Shown here piece after piece: positions 33,963-43,564 of a DNA stretch of 64,000 bases. This DNA comes from Mycobacterium marseillense. GTDB taxonomy: Bacteria; Actinomycetota; Actinomycetes; Mycobacteriales; Mycobacteriaceae. The stretch spans positions 3,348,001 to 3,412,000 of the forward strand of contig NZ_AP022584.1 of assembly GCF_010731675.1 (NCBI RefSeq), written 5' to 3'. The notes under the pieces are model-generated. The model was given only the letters and a program-made list of their open reading frames with translations. It was not told where the DNA came from and made no database searches. The translations under genes were made by a program, and so were the position numbers. The stretch's first letter is position 1; each line of letters starts with the position of its first letter.

Positions 33963-34080
33963 TCGCCACTGGTCCGATGGTGGCGACCCGCCGCGCCCGG
34001 CTACGCCGCGCTTGCGGTCGCCACTGGTCCGATGGTGGCGACCCGCCGCGCCCGGCTACGCCGCGCTTGCGGTCGCCACT
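33962..34080. repeat. 55-bp tandem repeat with internal hairpins
   Basis: A 55-bp unit beginning GTCGCCACTGGTCCGATGG occurs at 33962-34016 and 34017-34071, identical, followed by the first 9 bases of a third copy at 34072-34080. Within each unit GTCGCCAC and GTGGCGAC form an 8-bp stem. The element begins at the sulfatase stop codon and reaches the end of the convergent methyltransferase gene, so it can act as a two-way terminator. The CGCGCCCGGCTACGCCGCG part looks like a dispersed mycobacterial intergenic repeat. Confidence 0.92.
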
Positions 34081-34858
34081 ACGCGCGATCCGCCCCGCCC
34101 ACCACGGCGACCACGAACACCCGCCGGAACGGAAAGATCGTCGTGCCGTCGGATCGGGGCGGGTAGGCGTCGGACAGCAGCGGAATCAACTCCTCGCGGA
34201 ACTGCTCCCAGGTGTCGTCGTCGAGCCGCTCGCGGACCGGGACCAGCGCCGTGCCGGTGATCCATTCCAGCACCGGATGCTCGCCGGTCAGCTGATGCAG
34301 ATAGGTGGTCTCCCAGACGTCGACCCGGCATCCCGCGTCGAGCAGCAAGTTAGCATAGTGCGCGGGTGGCTGTACCACCGCGCCGACGCGAAACGGTATG
34401 TCGCGCAGCAACTTCGCGTACGGCTCCCGGCGGGCCAGCGCCCGCACCGCCGCGTAGGACGGTGACTCGAAGTTGCCCGGCATCTGCACCCCGATCCACG
34501 ATCCGGGCGCCAACTCGCCCGCCCACCGCAGCAGCAGATCGGCATGCTCGGGCACCCAGTGCAGGGCCGCGTTGCTGACCACCACGTCGGTGTCGGGCTG
34601 GGGCTTCCACTCGCGCAGGTCGCCGGTGACCGCGTCGATGCCGCGTTCCTTGGCCGCGGCGACCATCTCCGGGGAGCTGTCCAGCGCCTCGATCACGGCG
34701 TCCGGCCAGCGCCGGCCCAGGTATTTCGTCAGGTGTCCGGGCCCGCACCCGAGATCGACGACGCGGCGCGCCCGCTCCGCCCCCACCCGCGACAGCAGGT
34801 CGTAGAAGGGCCGGCCCCGGTGGTCGGCAAAGGCCAGGTAGACGTCCGGGTCCCACAT
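34079..34858 (-). CDS. tam: Trans-aconitate 2-methyltransferase family protein
   Basis: 259 aa; ATG at 34858 after AGGAGGACCGAC. Class I SAM-dependent methyltransferase with [25 protein letters not shown], motif [51 protein letters not shown] and [18 protein letters not shown], matching the Tam family. The enzyme methylates trans-aconitate, a by-product that inhibits aconitase. It corresponds to Rv0294, which also lies next to ESX-3. The gene runs into the 55-bp repeat at its 3' end. Confidence 0.93.
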   Translation of the reverse strand: MWDPDVYLAFADHRGRPFYDLLSRVGAERARRVVDLGCGPGHLTKYLGRRWPDAVIEALDSSPEMVAAAKERGIDAVTGDLREWKPQPDTDVVVSNAALHWVPEHADLLLRWAGELAPGSWIGVQMPGNFESPSYAAVRALARREPYAKLLRDIPFRVGAVVQPPAHYANLLLDAGCRVDVWETTYLHQLTGEHPVLEWITGTALVPVRERLDDDTWEQFREELIPLLSDAYPPRSDGTTIFPFRRVFVVAVVGGADRA

Positions 34859-35022
34859 GTCGGTCCTCCTGATCAACGCGCCGTCGCTAGCCGGCTGATA
34901 GCAAACCGTATTACTCCTATGGTGCCCCCACACCACTGCGGTGGTCCCGCGATAAGACCGTAGCGACCGAAACCGGTCAAAGGCCCTGGAAGCGCGAGTC
35001 CCTCCGGCTACCATCGGCGTTC

Positions 35023-36222
35023 GTGGCGCCCGACATGGATCCGATCGACCCGCCCGTCCCCGTTCCTGACGTCCCCGGCGCCGACGTGCCGGCCGGCGCC
35101 GGCGGATTACCCCCCAACTCGGCGTTGTCGCCCCGTCAGCGAATGGTAGTCGAGGCATCGGCCCTCGGCGATCTGGCCCTGCGCACCTGGGTCGCCTCGC
35201 TGCTCACCACCACGGTGGCGCCGTTCGTGGTCGCCAACGCCCTGCGGCGGGCCGACGTCGCGTCCGAGCGGAGCAACCTCGATTTCTACGCCGAGCTGGG
35301 CGCGGCAGGAGATCCCGCGCGGTCCTTCCCACCGCCCCCCGAACTGCCCCGGGTGACCTCGCGGCGCGCCAGCCCGCTGGCGGAGTGGGTCGCGCGCGGC
35401 ACGGTCGACAACATCGCGTTCCCCAGCAGCTTCACCGCGATCAACCCAGCGATGCGTGCGCGCTGGAGCGCGTGGGGCGCCAACAACATGGTGCGCGCCC
35501 AGCACTGGCGCCACGACGACGGGCCGCGGCCCACGCTATGCGTCATCCATGGCTTCATGGGCTCGTCGTATCTGGCCAACGGCCGGTTCTTCTCATTGCC
35601 CTGGTACTACCGGGCGGGCTACGACGTGTTGTTGTACACGTTGCCCTTTCACGGCAAGCGGGCCGAAAAGTTCTCGCCCTTCAGCGGTTTCGGCTATTTC
35701 GCCGGCGGACTCAGTGGTTTCGCCGAGGCGATGGCCCAGGCCGTCCACGACTTTCGTTCCATCATCGACTACCTGCGCCACACCGGTGTCGACCGGATCG
35801 CGCTCACCGGCATCTCGCTGGGCGGCTACACCTCGGCGCTGGTGGCCTCGGCCGACGATCGGCTCGAGGCCGTCATCCCCAACTGTCCCGTCGTCACCCC
35901 CGCGACGCTGTTCGACGAATGGTTCCCGGCCAACAAGCTGGTCCGCATGGGCCTGCGCCTCTCCGACATCGGCCACGAGGAGCTCAGTGCCGGCCTGGCC
36001 TATCACTGCCCGCTCAACTACCGCCCGCTGGTCGGCCGGGAGCGCCGGATGATCATCACCGGACTCGGCGACCGGATGGCACCGCCGGACCACGCCGTCA
36101 AGCTATGGCACCACTGGGATCAGTGTGCGCTGCACTGGTTTCCGGGCAGCCACGTGATGCACGTGAGCCAGTTGGACTACCTGCGTCGGATGACCGCATT
36201 CCTGCAGAAGGTCATGTTCTAG
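35023..36222 (+). CDS. Alpha/beta-hydrolase (Rv0293c-like)
   Basis: 399 aa, GTG start. N-terminal 120 residues are a Pro-rich and helical extension; then an alpha/beta-hydrolase domain with oxyanion-region [41 protein letters not shown], the nucleophile elbow GISLGGYTS (G-x-S-x-G), [17 protein letters not shown] lid and a terminal [15 protein letters not shown] with the catalytic histidine. Substrate unknown. Its 3' end overlaps eccE3 by 11 bp in convergent orientation, as in M. tuberculosis. Confidence 0.9.
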   Translation: MAPDMDPIDPPVPVPDVPGADVPAGAGGLPPNSALSPRQRMVVEASALGDLALRTWVASLLTTTVAPFVVANALRRADVASERSNLDFYAELGAAGDPARSFPPPPELPRVTSRRASPLAEWVARGTVDNIAFPSSFTAINPAMRARWSAWGANNMVRAQHWRHDDGPRPTLCVIHGFMGSSYLANGRFFSLPWYYRAGYDVLLYTLPFHGKRAEKFSPFSGFGYFAGGLSGFAEAMAQAVHDFRSIIDYLRHTGVDRIALTGISLGGYTSALVASADDRLEAVIPNCPVVTPATLFDEWFPANKLVRMGLRLSDIGHEELSAGLAYHCPLNYRPLVGRERRMIITGLGDRMAPPDHAVKLWHHWDQCALHWFPGSHVMHVSQLDYLRRMTAFLQKVMF

Positions 36223-37240
36223 CGGCCTCGAGGGTGTCGGTGGTCTCGGAGTTTTCCGCGCCGCCGGTCGACGATGCCCGATGCGCCCCGCCGGCCAGGG
36301 TGGGCCAGTGCAGCTGGGCGAGCAGCCCCGCGGGCGCGGGCGTGTGTCCGTCCAGTCGCGCCGTGGACAACAGGTCCAGCGCCGTCAGCGCGGGCAGGTG
36401 ATTGCCGCGCTGCGGGGTCAGCCCGTCCAGCGGAGCCCCGCGGTCGGGCGGGGTGTCGGTCTGGAATGCGCACGCCACCGCGACGGTGGGGTGGTCCTTG
36501 TCGCCGGCGAGCTCCAGCGCGGTGCAGGTCTCGCGGGCCGAATGCGACCGGATGGCGTCCAGCGTCTCCGGCAGGGCCTCGTCCACCCGGATCTCGTATG
36601 CCGCAAGGTAATCCGATGCACCGCGCTGCACCCCGCGCCACTTCTCGCGGGGGTTGGACGTGACCAGCCGGGGGACGTCGTCGGGTGCGACGGCGGTGGC
36701 CTCCCATCCGGTCTCCCGGAGGTGGTCGGCCAGCCGCCGCGCCACGACCTGAGCGGTCTCCTGCAACGGGATCCGCGACGAGCGGGCCCGCAGCGCGGCC
36801 AGGTTCTCCGGCGCCGACACGGTGAGCCCGATCCAGGTCTCCCGCCGCGAGGCATCGGATGCGTTGTCCCGGCTGGTGATCCGGATCTTGTCCGCCCGGA
36901 TGCCGTAGCGGTCCAGGTAGCCGGCGATCAGCGGCAGCGGCAGCACATCTGAGTCGTCCTCCGGCGCGCCCACCCGGATCAAAGCGGTGGTCGCCGTGGC
37001 GGGGGACTGCGGGGTGAACGCGTTGGCGCGCCCGATGATCGCCACGCGCCGACGCAGCAGGGTGGTGAAATACAGGCCGCCCCACCAACCAAACAGCACG
37101 ATCACGACGGCCGCGGCGATGCCGAGCAGCCAGTAGTCCCGGGGCGACCGCCACGGGTAGGCCATCACCGCGGGCACGATGGCCAACAGCGCCAACGTGA
37201 TTCGCCCGCTCCCGGGGGTGGGGATCGAAATCTTGCTCAC
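36212..37240 (-). CDS. eccE3: ESX-3 secretion component EccE3
   Basis: 342 aa. Two N-terminal transmembrane helices (LALLAIVPAVMAYPW and LLGIAAAVVIVLFGWWGGLYF), then a cytoplasmic/periphery domain. In the ESX family EccE forms the outer rim of the EccBCDE inner-membrane complex; for ESX-3 it follows mycP3. Its start overlaps the mycP3 stop by 4 bp, so it is the last gene of the ESX-3 operon. C-terminal stretch ALDLLSTARLDGHTPAPAGLLAQLHWP is typical of EccE3. Length is close to the M. tuberculosis protein. Confidence 0.95.
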   Translation of the reverse strand: MSKISIPTPGSGRITLALLAIVPAVMAYPWRSPRDYWLLGIAAAVVIVLFGWWGGLYFTTLLRRRVAIIGRANAFTPQSPATATTALIRVGAPEDDSDVLPLPLIAGYLDRYGIRADKIRITSRDNASDASRRETWIGLTVSAPENLAALRARSSRIPLQETAQVVARRLADHLRETGWEATAVAPDDVPRLVTSNPREKWRGVQRGASDYLAAYEIRVDEALPETLDAIRSHSARETCTALELAGDKDHPTVAVACAFQTDTPPDRGAPLDGLTPQRGNHLPALTALDLLSTARLDGHTPAPAGLLAQLHWPTLAGGAHRASSTGGAENSETTDTLEAART

Positions 37241-38655
37241 GGGGTGGGGTCCTTTCGACGGCGAGCGGCGATGGTGGTGACCGCGGCGGCCACCGCGACC
37301 AGCACGGCCAGCACGGCGGTGCCGGCCACCGCGACGGTCCGCGGCGTGGTGTTCTCGGGCGTCGGCGTCGGCGGCAGGGCGACCTGCTTGGCCGCCGCCC
37401 CACTCGGCTGATCACCGGCGGGCAATTGCCAGGTCAACGCAGCCACCGGGTCCACGCTGCCGGCGCCGACCACGTTGGACGGGTCGCGGGCGCCGTTGTG
37501 CGCGGTCGCGGTGATGCGATGCGTCACCGCGGTGGCGGACAGGTCGGGATACTTGCTGCGCACCAGCGCGGCGACGCCGGCGACGTAGCCGGCCGCATAG
37601 CTGGTGCCCTTGAGGGCGACCAGTTGCTGATGGTCATCGGGCAGGCCGTTCGCCAGGCCCGCGCCGTCGCCGTTGCCGACCGACACGATGCGCTCGCCCG
37701 GGGCCGCGACACCCACCCACGGGCCCGCCACGGTGAATTTCGATGGCTGGCCCTCCGGCGTCAGCGACGCCACCGACAGCACGTACGGCTGCCACAGCGA
37801 CGGGATCGACACCGAGGTGACACCGGCCCAATTGCGCGGATCGTTCGGGCGGCTCAGGTCGGTGAGCGGGTTGGATTCGCACGATGTCCCACCGGCGAAC
37901 GATCCGGTCGGACCGCTGTTGCCCGCGGCGGCGACGATTACCGCGTCCTTGTCCACGGCCGCGTAGCGCACGGCGGCGCCGAGCGCGGCCTGGTCGACGG
38001 GGCGGTCGACGGGCAGGCAGGTCGCCGAGCCGACGTCGATCACCCGGGCGCCGAGGTCGGCCGCGTGCACGATGGCCCGGGCGAGGGTCGTGACTTCGGA
38101 CGACACCCGGGCCATGAGCGGATCGCCGCCCGGTGTGCGGGGGGAGAACCTGGCCGACGACGTCCTGATCGACACCACCCGTGCCGCGGGCGCGACGCCC
38201 GAGAACCCGTCGTCAGGCGACGGCTGGCCGGCGATGAGCCCGGCGACCAGCGTCCCGTGTCCGTCGCAGTCGGTCAGGCCGTCGGTGGTCTCGACGAAGT
38301 CGCCGCCCGGTTCGACGTTGGGCAGCCGTGGGCCCGGCCGCACGCCGGTGTCGAGGACGGCGACCAGCTGGCCGTCCCCGCGCGAAAACTGCCATGCCGC
38401 GGGCAGATTCAGTGCCGACTGGCTGGGCGTGGCGGCGCCTGGGTCGCTGCCCGGAATGACCCCGGACGTGACGCAGGGTCCGCGCTGCTCCATCGGCTGC
38501 ACCGGGCCCGGCGCCCCGCTCGGTGGGGGGACGCCGGGATCGACCGTCGGCGGGCTGATCGCGAAAGCCGGCGGACTCGTCCACGTCGCGGTGGCGGGCA
38601 ACAGGGCCAACACCGCCGCGAGGCAGGCTGCTGGACCTTGCCGCGAACGAATCAT
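37237..38655 (-). CDS. mycP3: ESX-3 mycosin protease MycP3
   Basis: 472 aa subtilisin-type serine protease. Signal peptide (ACLAAVLALLPATATWTSPPAFA); catalytic Asp about 102 in VAVLDTGV, His about 133 in DCDGHGTLVAGL, Ser in GTSYAAGYVAGVAAL; a C-terminal transmembrane helix (VAVAGTAVLAVLVAVAAAVTTI) anchors it with the protease in the periplasm. Mycosins are needed for type VII secretion and stabilise the complex. MycP3 also holds Cys residues in CVTSGVI and CLPVDRP/GTSCESNP for disulfides. The gene overlaps eccD3 and eccE3 by 4 bp each, so translation of the three should be coupled. Confidence 0.97.
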   Translation of the reverse strand: MIRSRQGPAACLAAVLALLPATATWTSPPAFAISPPTVDPGVPPPSGAPGPVQPMEQRGPCVTSGVIPGSDPGAATPSQSALNLPAAWQFSRGDGQLVAVLDTGVRPGPRLPNVEPGGDFVETTDGLTDCDGHGTLVAGLIAGQPSPDDGFSGVAPAARVVSIRTSSARFSPRTPGGDPLMARVSSEVTTLARAIVHAADLGARVIDVGSATCLPVDRPVDQAALGAAVRYAAVDKDAVIVAAAGNSGPTGSFAGGTSCESNPLTDLSRPNDPRNWAGVTSVSIPSLWQPYVLSVASLTPEGQPSKFTVAGPWVGVAAPGERIVSVGNGDGAGLANGLPDDHQQLVALKGTSYAAGYVAGVAALVRSKYPDLSATAVTHRITATAHNGARDPSNVVGAGSVDPVAALTWQLPAGDQPSGAAAKQVALPPTPTPENTTPRTVAVAGTAVLAVLVAVAAAVTTIAARRRKDPTP

Positions 38656-40094
38656 CGATTGAGCACCAGGCTGAACAACCCGACCACGAACGCCATGACG
38701 GGGATCAACGAGGCGTCGAGCCCGGCCGCAGCGAAGCCCACCAGCCGGCGCACGGGCAGCGAATAGCTTTCCGGCTCAGCGATTCCCGGGTTCAGCGCCA
38801 GCACGATCCACACCGCCACGAGCGCCAGGAGCACCAGCGCCGCGCCGAGCGCGGCGCCGTAGCGCCCCGTCGCCGTGTAGATCACCAGCAGCACACCGGC
38901 GGCCAGATAGGGCTGGGCGAGCAGCCACGCCTTGCAGGCGGCCGAGTCCCACACCCGGGCGCGCAGCACCGACGCCGCGGCGGTCGCCCCGACCACATAC
39001 CAACCCGCGCCGCTCAGCGTCTCGGGACGCAGCGCGATCGCGACCGAGCCCAGGACACTGAGCAGCACCGCGGCGGCGATGAACCCGCTCTGGTGGGCGT
39101 CGCTGACGCGCACGCGGCGCGGCAGGTCCTCGAGCACCTGCAGTGACGGCGCCGACGGCGTGGGATCCCCGGGCGCCGGGATGACCGGCAGCGGGAAGCG
39201 CGCCCACAGCGCGGACAGCTGCGCCGCTTCTATGGTGACCAGCAAGGCGGCCACGATCAGCCCGCAACCGATCGCGACAAGTTTGACGTGCCACAGCAAT
39301 TCGGCCCCGGCGGCGAGCAGCACCGCCGCGCCCAGCACGGCCGTCGCGGTGAAGAATCCGGCAATCCGCTCGCGTTCGGCGCTGGGCACCATCAGGGCGA
39401 TCAGCGACCACGCGGCGACTCCGGCCGCGGCCAGCATCACCTGCGCCGGGCCGAACCTGCCCGGCACCGCCAGTACCAGGGCGGCGGCGATGGGCACCAG
39501 CGCGGCGATCGACAGCGCCATGCCGGTGCGCGCCGAGCGCGCCGTGACCAGCAGGCCGACGATCGCGGTCACCGCCGCCACCGCGCTGACGGCAACCAGC
39601 CCGGACAGCGCGCCGGTGGCGAGGCGGTAGGTGACCGACAGGCCGGTCGCCAGGAAGGCCACCACGATCGCCGCGGCCAGCGCCCCACGCTGGATATGCG
39701 TTGTGCCCCAAGGCTTGAGCCGAGAGGTGGAGAAGATCATGGCGGCGTCGGCGATGTCCTCGACGATGCCGGGTGCGGCCGGGCCGACCGGGACGGGCTG
39801 CAGCGCCAGCAGGTCACCGTCGACGACGCCGACCGTGTCCAGGCTCGCGTCCAGACTGAACGGTGCGCCGCCGATGGGCGCCAGGCTCAGTTGGGTCGCA
39901 CCGCCGATCTCGGCGGCACCGCGCGCGCCGGAGCCATCCTCCGCGTCGCCGTTCGCGGTGGCCGGAACCACCAAACGCTGGACCGCGGGCAGGATTTCGC
40001 GCAGCGGCAGCTCGGCAGGCAAGGCCATTTCCGTCAACCTGCTGTCCGCGAGGATTGCCACGCGGACGATCGGCATGACGGTTCCGGACGTCAC
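38652..40094 (-). CDS. eccD3: ESX-3 channel-forming membrane protein EccD3
   Basis: 480 aa, GTG start at 40094 after GAGGG. An N-terminal ubiquitin-like domain (VRVAILADSRLTEMALPAELPLREILPAVQRLV) is followed by 11 transmembrane helices from about residue 138 to the end (for example ALAAAIVVAFLATGLSVTY and LIPVMAFVVGLFSLVLNR). EccD dimers line the inner-membrane cavity of the secretion complex. Length and sequence match the mycobacterial EccD3. A 60-bp gap separates it from espG3, the longest gap in the operon apart from the esxG-PPE4 one. Confidence 0.97.
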   Translation of the reverse strand: MTSGTVMPIVRVAILADSRLTEMALPAELPLREILPAVQRLVVPATANGDAEDGSGARGAAEIGGATQLSLAPIGGAPFSLDASLDTVGVVDGDLLALQPVPVGPAAPGIVEDIADAAMIFSTSRLKPWGTTHIQRGALAAAIVVAFLATGLSVTYRLATGALSGLVAVSAVAAVTAIVGLLVTARSARTGMALSIAALVPIAAALVLAVPGRFGPAQVMLAAAGVAAWSLIALMVPSAERERIAGFFTATAVLGAAVLLAAGAELLWHVKLVAIGCGLIVAALLVTIEAAQLSALWARFPLPVIPAPGDPTPSAPSLQVLEDLPRRVRVSDAHQSGFIAAAVLLSVLGSVAIALRPETLSGAGWYVVGATAAASVLRARVWDSAACKAWLLAQPYLAAGVLLVIYTATGRYGAALGAALVLLALVAVWIVLALNPGIAEPESYSLPVRRLVGFAAAGLDASLIPVMAFVVGLFSLVLNR

Positions 40095-40154
40095 CGGACC
40101 CTCGAAGAATGTTGTGGCCGTTCCTGGAACATCGTGCTCTCTTCTCTATTTCTC

Positions 40155-41051
40155 TCAGTGGTGGACGGACAGTGTTGAAGGGGAAAAGTCTCGTGCTAAC
40201 CGGTGTTCGGAGAACCATCCGGCGTCGGGTAGTTGAGCGGTCAGTTGTTCGATCGCGACGGCGATCGCGAACTGGGAGCCGGGCGCGAAGGTCGAGACCC
40301 ACTCGCCGTCGAACGCGCGGGACGGGCTGACCAGCACCCGCCCCTCGCTGGTGTCGACGATGCTCATCCCCACCTCGGTGGTCGAGTGCCGGCCGTCGCG
40401 GTGGCAGCCGGCGACGATCTCGACGTAGCTTCGCGACCCGTTGAACACCGACTCCACCACCGCCCGCGCCGATTGCGGAATACCAAGATAGTCAAGCACT
40501 TCGGCAAGCGGGGCACCGGATCGCAGCCGCTCGTCGGCGCGGGCGCCCACCCGGGTCGGCATGCTGAACTCGTCGAACCGGCCCGGTTGCCGCTGGGCGA
40601 GCCCGACGCACAGCACCGGAACCAGGGCGCGCGGATCATCGATGTCCATGGCGGTGAACGTGATCAGCTGCGCGCTGCGCAACGCGACCACCGTCATCGA
40701 CGACCGCCCGCCGGCACCGGTGCGCTGCGCGACGATGCCGCGCAGCAGCTCGCCGGTGCCACCGGCCGTGTCGTTGGTGGGGCCGACGTAACGCAGGTCG
40801 AGCCACCGCTCGGGAAAACACACCACTTTGATCCACTCGGCAACCGCGGGGTTGATGAGTCCGCCTTCTGATACCAGGCCCATTTGGGTGAGCTCCGCCT
40901 TCTGACGGTCGAGGAACGCGCTGCGTTCCGCGGCATCACGATAGGGGCAGGTGATTGCCAATACCCACGGGAAGCTTCCCGCCCCAATCGTTTCCGCGAT
41001 GAACCACGCGTGATCGACCGTCAGCTCGACGGCGTTGGGAGCTGGTTCCAT
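40155..41051 (-). CDS. espG3: ESX-3 PE/PPE chaperone EspG3
   Basis: 298 aa. The cytosolic chaperone that binds the helical tip of ESX-3 PPE proteins and keeps PE-PPE pairs soluble until export. It opens [37 protein letters not shown] and has [43 protein letters not shown] and [12 protein letters not shown], all typical for EspG3. In this window its likely clients are PPE4 (with PE5) and the PPE3-like protein at 57644-59233. It is cotranscribed with esxH, 20 bp upstream. Confidence 0.96.
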   Translation of the reverse strand: MEPAPNAVELTVDHAWFIAETIGAGSFPWVLAITCPYRDAAERSAFLDRQKAELTQMGLVSEGGLINPAVAEWIKVVCFPERWLDLRYVGPTNDTAGGTGELLRGIVAQRTGAGGRSSMTVVALRSAQLITFTAMDIDDPRALVPVLCVGLAQRQPGRFDEFSMPTRVGARADERLRSGAPLAEVLDYLGIPQSARAVVESVFNGSRSYVEIVAGCHRDGRHSTTEVGMSIVDTSEGRVLVSPSRAFDGEWVSTFAPGSQFAIAVAIEQLTAQLPDAGWFSEHRLARDFSPSTLSVHH

Positions 41052-41071
41052 CAGGCTCGTTCAGCCACGAG

Positions 41072-41362
41072 CTAGCCGCCCCACTTGGCGGCTTCGGCCT
41101 GGTCGCGGGCCAGCATCGACATGGTGTTGGCCTCGTGGGTGCTGGCCATCGACTGGTAGGCGCGCACCAGGCTTTCCATGGCCTGGTTCCACTGGGCCTG
41201 CCACACCTGGTAGGTCATACCGGTGTCACCCTGCCAGGCGTTGGACAGCGTGGCCTGCTCGGCGGAGATGTCGGCGCCGAGCCCCTGCATCGTGCCGGCG
41301 TAGCCGGACATGTCGGCGGCGTGGCTCAACATCGCCGGGTAGTTGTACATGATTTGCGACAT
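41072..41362 (-). CDS. esxH: ESX-3 secreted WXG100 protein EsxH
   Basis: 96 aa, ATG at 41362 (a GTG codon lies just before it). WXG100 protein: [25 protein letters not shown], the turn AWQGDTG (W-x-G), and C-terminal [23 protein letters not shown]. It forms a heterodimer with EsxG and is exported by ESX-3; the pair affects iron and zinc acquisition, and in M. tuberculosis EsxH blocks host Hrs. The histidines near the termini match a proposed zinc site of the heterodimer. It lies 43 bp downstream of esxG. Confidence 0.98.
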   Translation of the reverse strand: MSQIMYNYPAMLSHAADMSGYAGTMQGLGADISAEQATLSNAWQGDTGMTYQVWQAQWNQAMESLVRAYQSMASTHEANTMSMLARDQAEAAKWGG

Positions 41363-41405
41363 CACAAGTCCTTTCGCGGGTTGGTGGCGTCTAGGGGCGG
41401 CTGTG

Positions 41406-41699
41406 TCAGAACGCGGTGTAGCCGGAGGCGGCCGCCGCGTCCGCGGCGACGTAGGTGCCGGCGGCGTCGCCGAGGTTGGCCTGGGCGATGTCCAGCAGCG
41501 TGTTGACGCGCGCGGCGACTTCCACGAACCGTGCGTGCGCGGCCTGGAACGCCGCCGAGGACTCGCCCTGGTGGAAGGCCTGGGCCGACATCGCTTCCTG
41601 CTCGGCCTGGCTGATTGTGCTGCGCAGCAACGCGGCCTTGGCGCTGAACGCCGACTGCGAGGCGACCAACTGCGGGATATGAGCGTCCAACATACTCAT
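41406..41699 (-). CDS. esxG: ESX-3 secreted WXG100-family protein EsxG
   Basis: 97 aa, the same length as EsxG of M. tuberculosis. Sequence [31 protein letters not shown], the turn [10 protein letters not shown] (where the WXG Trp is replaced by His-Gln, normal for EsxG) and [23 protein letters not shown] with the C-terminal YxxxD-type export signal as YVAAD. It pairs with EsxH and is secreted by ESX-3. It lies 64 bp downstream of PPE4. A highly conserved component. Confidence 0.98.
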   Translation of the reverse strand: MSMLDAHIPQLVASQSAFSAKAALLRSTISQAEQEAMSAQAFHQGESSAAFQAAHARFVEVAARVNTLLDIAQANLGDAAGTYVAADAAAASGYTAF

Positions 41700-41763
41700 G
41701 GTGATTCCTTTCTATTGCGTCCGTTGGGGTGTGAAGTAATTCACCTGGATGTGGCTTACTGCC

Positions 41764-43251
41764 TTATCCCCCCTTCCCCGGCTCGGTTGGGCCCGTACCG
41801 TTGACGGCGTCGTGCTCCCACGTGCCGGGCACCATTGGCATCCGTGGGCCGCCGCCGAAGTCGTCGTCGGCCAGTTTGGTCAGTCCCGCCGCCTGAAACG
41901 CCTTGTGTCTCTGCCTGGTTCCGGCGAATCCGAGCGGTCCGGCTCCCTGCGCGGAGGCGACCGCCGCGGCCAGTTCCTCCTCGGCGCCGTAGTCCGGGGA
42001 TACACCGAAATCGGATTCCATATCCGCGAATTCGTCGGCGTGGTCGTGCAACGCTGCCCGCCGCCGGCGCCGTGCTCGCGCCTCGGCGCGGGCCGGTGCC
42101 GCCGCGCCGGCCGCCGGGATCGTCGCCGCGGGCGCCTTGGCCCCGCCGCGGCCACCCAGGGTGGGACCGACGCCGGCGTCCGGGTCAGCGCCGTAGGCGA
42201 CCGCGTAGGCGAACTGGCCGGCCGCCGCCGCCGGTGCCGGGGCGGCGGGCGCACCGGTGCCGGCCGCGACCGTCGTGGCCGGGGCGCCGGCGGGAGTCGC
42301 GACCGTCGGGGCCAGGGCGACCGCCGGCAGCATGGGCGGCTTGTTCGACGTCAGGACGGGGACTACGGCGGCCGGGGCCTCCTCCGGCGCGGCCTCGACG
42401 GGCGTGGTGAGCAGGGAACTGAGCCCGACACCCAACAGGATCGGAATCAGGAAGGGCGCGGTCAGGATCGCACCCCAGGTCGGCCAGCCGACGGCGTTGA
42501 AGAACACCTGGTAGGCGACGAAGAACAGTAGCGGTCCGTTGGCCGCCAGGAACGCCGGCAGGTTCGAGAAGAAGTCCTGCAGCATCTGCTGGATGTTCTG
42601 GAAGAAGTCCTGCAGGAACTTGGTCAACTGCTGGATGAAGTTCTGCCACCAGTCCCCGGGGTTCTGCGTGGCGTTGGACGTGACATTGTTGGTTTCGCCG
42701 CCGGGAGTCACGATGGTCGGTGCGGCCATGGTGCGCGGCGCCGCGGCCAGCGCCGAGCCCGAGACGGCCTGGTAGGTGCCCATGGTGGTGGCCGCCTGAA
42801 CCCACATCCGCGCGTAGTCGGCTTCGTTGACGGCGATCGGAATGGTGTTGATGCCAAAGAAATTCGTCCCCACCAGCACCCCGTGCACGGTGTGGTTGGT
42901 GGCCAGCTCCCCCAGCGTCGGCATGGCCGCCAGCGCGGCCGTGTAGGCCGTCGCCGCGACCTCTTGTTGCGCCGCCGCACCCGCGCTGTCGGCACTGGCC
43001 TGCTGCAGCCACGCCAGATAGGGCAGGTGGGCCGCCACATACTGCTCCGCGCTGGGCCCTTCCCACGCCCCCGCCTGCGCCTCCCCCAACAGCGCGCTGA
43101 GTTCTCCGGCCGCCGTGGCGTATTGGGCGCTGAGCGAGGTCCACGCACCGGCGGCCGCCAACAGCGGCCCCGGTCCTGGACCGGCGCTCAGCAACGCCGA
43201 ATGCACCTCTGGAGGCGACGCCATCCAGATGGGGCCGAAGGGGGCGGTCAT
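41764..43251 (-). CDS. PPE4: ESX-3 PPE protein PPE4
   Basis: 495 aa. PPE domain residues 1-180: [42 protein letters not shown] and [22 protein letters not shown] central hydrophobic region ([38 protein letters not shown]) is followed by an Ala/Pro linker, an RARRRRRAA basic patch and a C-terminal domain [39 protein letters not shown] that is also present in the PPE at 57644-59233. It pairs with PE5 (2 bp away) and EspG3. In M. tuberculosis PE5-PPE4 is required for mycobactin-mediated iron uptake. Confidence 0.96.
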   Translation of the reverse strand: MTAPFGPIWMASPPEVHSALLSAGPGPGPLLAAAGAWTSLSAQYATAAGELSALLGEAQAGAWEGPSAEQYVAAHLPYLAWLQQASADSAGAAAQQEVAATAYTAALAAMPTLGELATNHTVHGVLVGTNFFGINTIPIAVNEADYARMWVQAATTMGTYQAVSGSALAAAPRTMAAPTIVTPGGETNNVTSNATQNPGDWWQNFIQQLTKFLQDFFQNIQQMLQDFFSNLPAFLAANGPLLFFVAYQVFFNAVGWPTWGAILTAPFLIPILLGVGLSSLLTTPVEAAPEEAPAAVVPVLTSNKPPMLPAVALAPTVATPAGAPATTVAAGTGAPAAPAPAAAAGQFAYAVAYGADPDAGVGPTLGGRGGAKAPAATIPAAGAAAPARAEARARRRRRAALHDHADEFADMESDFGVSPDYGAEEELAAAVASAQGAGPLGFAGTRQRHKAFQAAGLTKLADDDFGGGPRMPMVPGTWEHDAVNGTGPTEPGKGG

Positions 43252-43253
43252 CG

Positions 43254-43562
43254 TCAGGCGCCCGCGATCCCGAACGTCGCAGCGGCCGCGGTGTCGCCCG
43301 CGAGATAGCTTGCGCCGGCTTCCCCGACGCCGAGCCCGGCGCGGCCCAGCTCTTCAACACCCTGGGCCGCCATGGCCGAGTGCTCCTGGCCCTGGGCACT
43401 GAACCCCACGGCCGTCTGCAGCGACACCGGATCGACCGCGGGCGGCACCACCGCCGTGATCGCCGGGGCCGCCGCCGCGTGGGCGGCCGCCAGCCGTGCC
43501 GTCAGCGCCTCCACCGCGGCGCTGGTGGCGGCCAGTCCCTCGGGAACCACTCGCAGCGTCAT
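43254..43562 (-). CDS. PE5: ESX-3 PE protein PE5
   Basis: 102 aa; ATG at 43562 after GGAGGAG. A short PE domain without C-terminal extension: [79 protein letters not shown], the last containing the YxxxD/E export signal as YLAGD. It forms a heterodimer with PPE4, which follows 2 bp later. Role in the family: iron acquisition through siderophores. Confidence 0.97.
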   Translation of the reverse strand: MTLRVVPEGLAATSAAVEALTARLAAAHAAAAPAITAVVPPAVDPVSLQTAVGFSAQGQEHSAMAAQGVEELGRAGLGVGEAGASYLAGDTAAAATFGIAGA

Positions 43563-43564
43563 CT

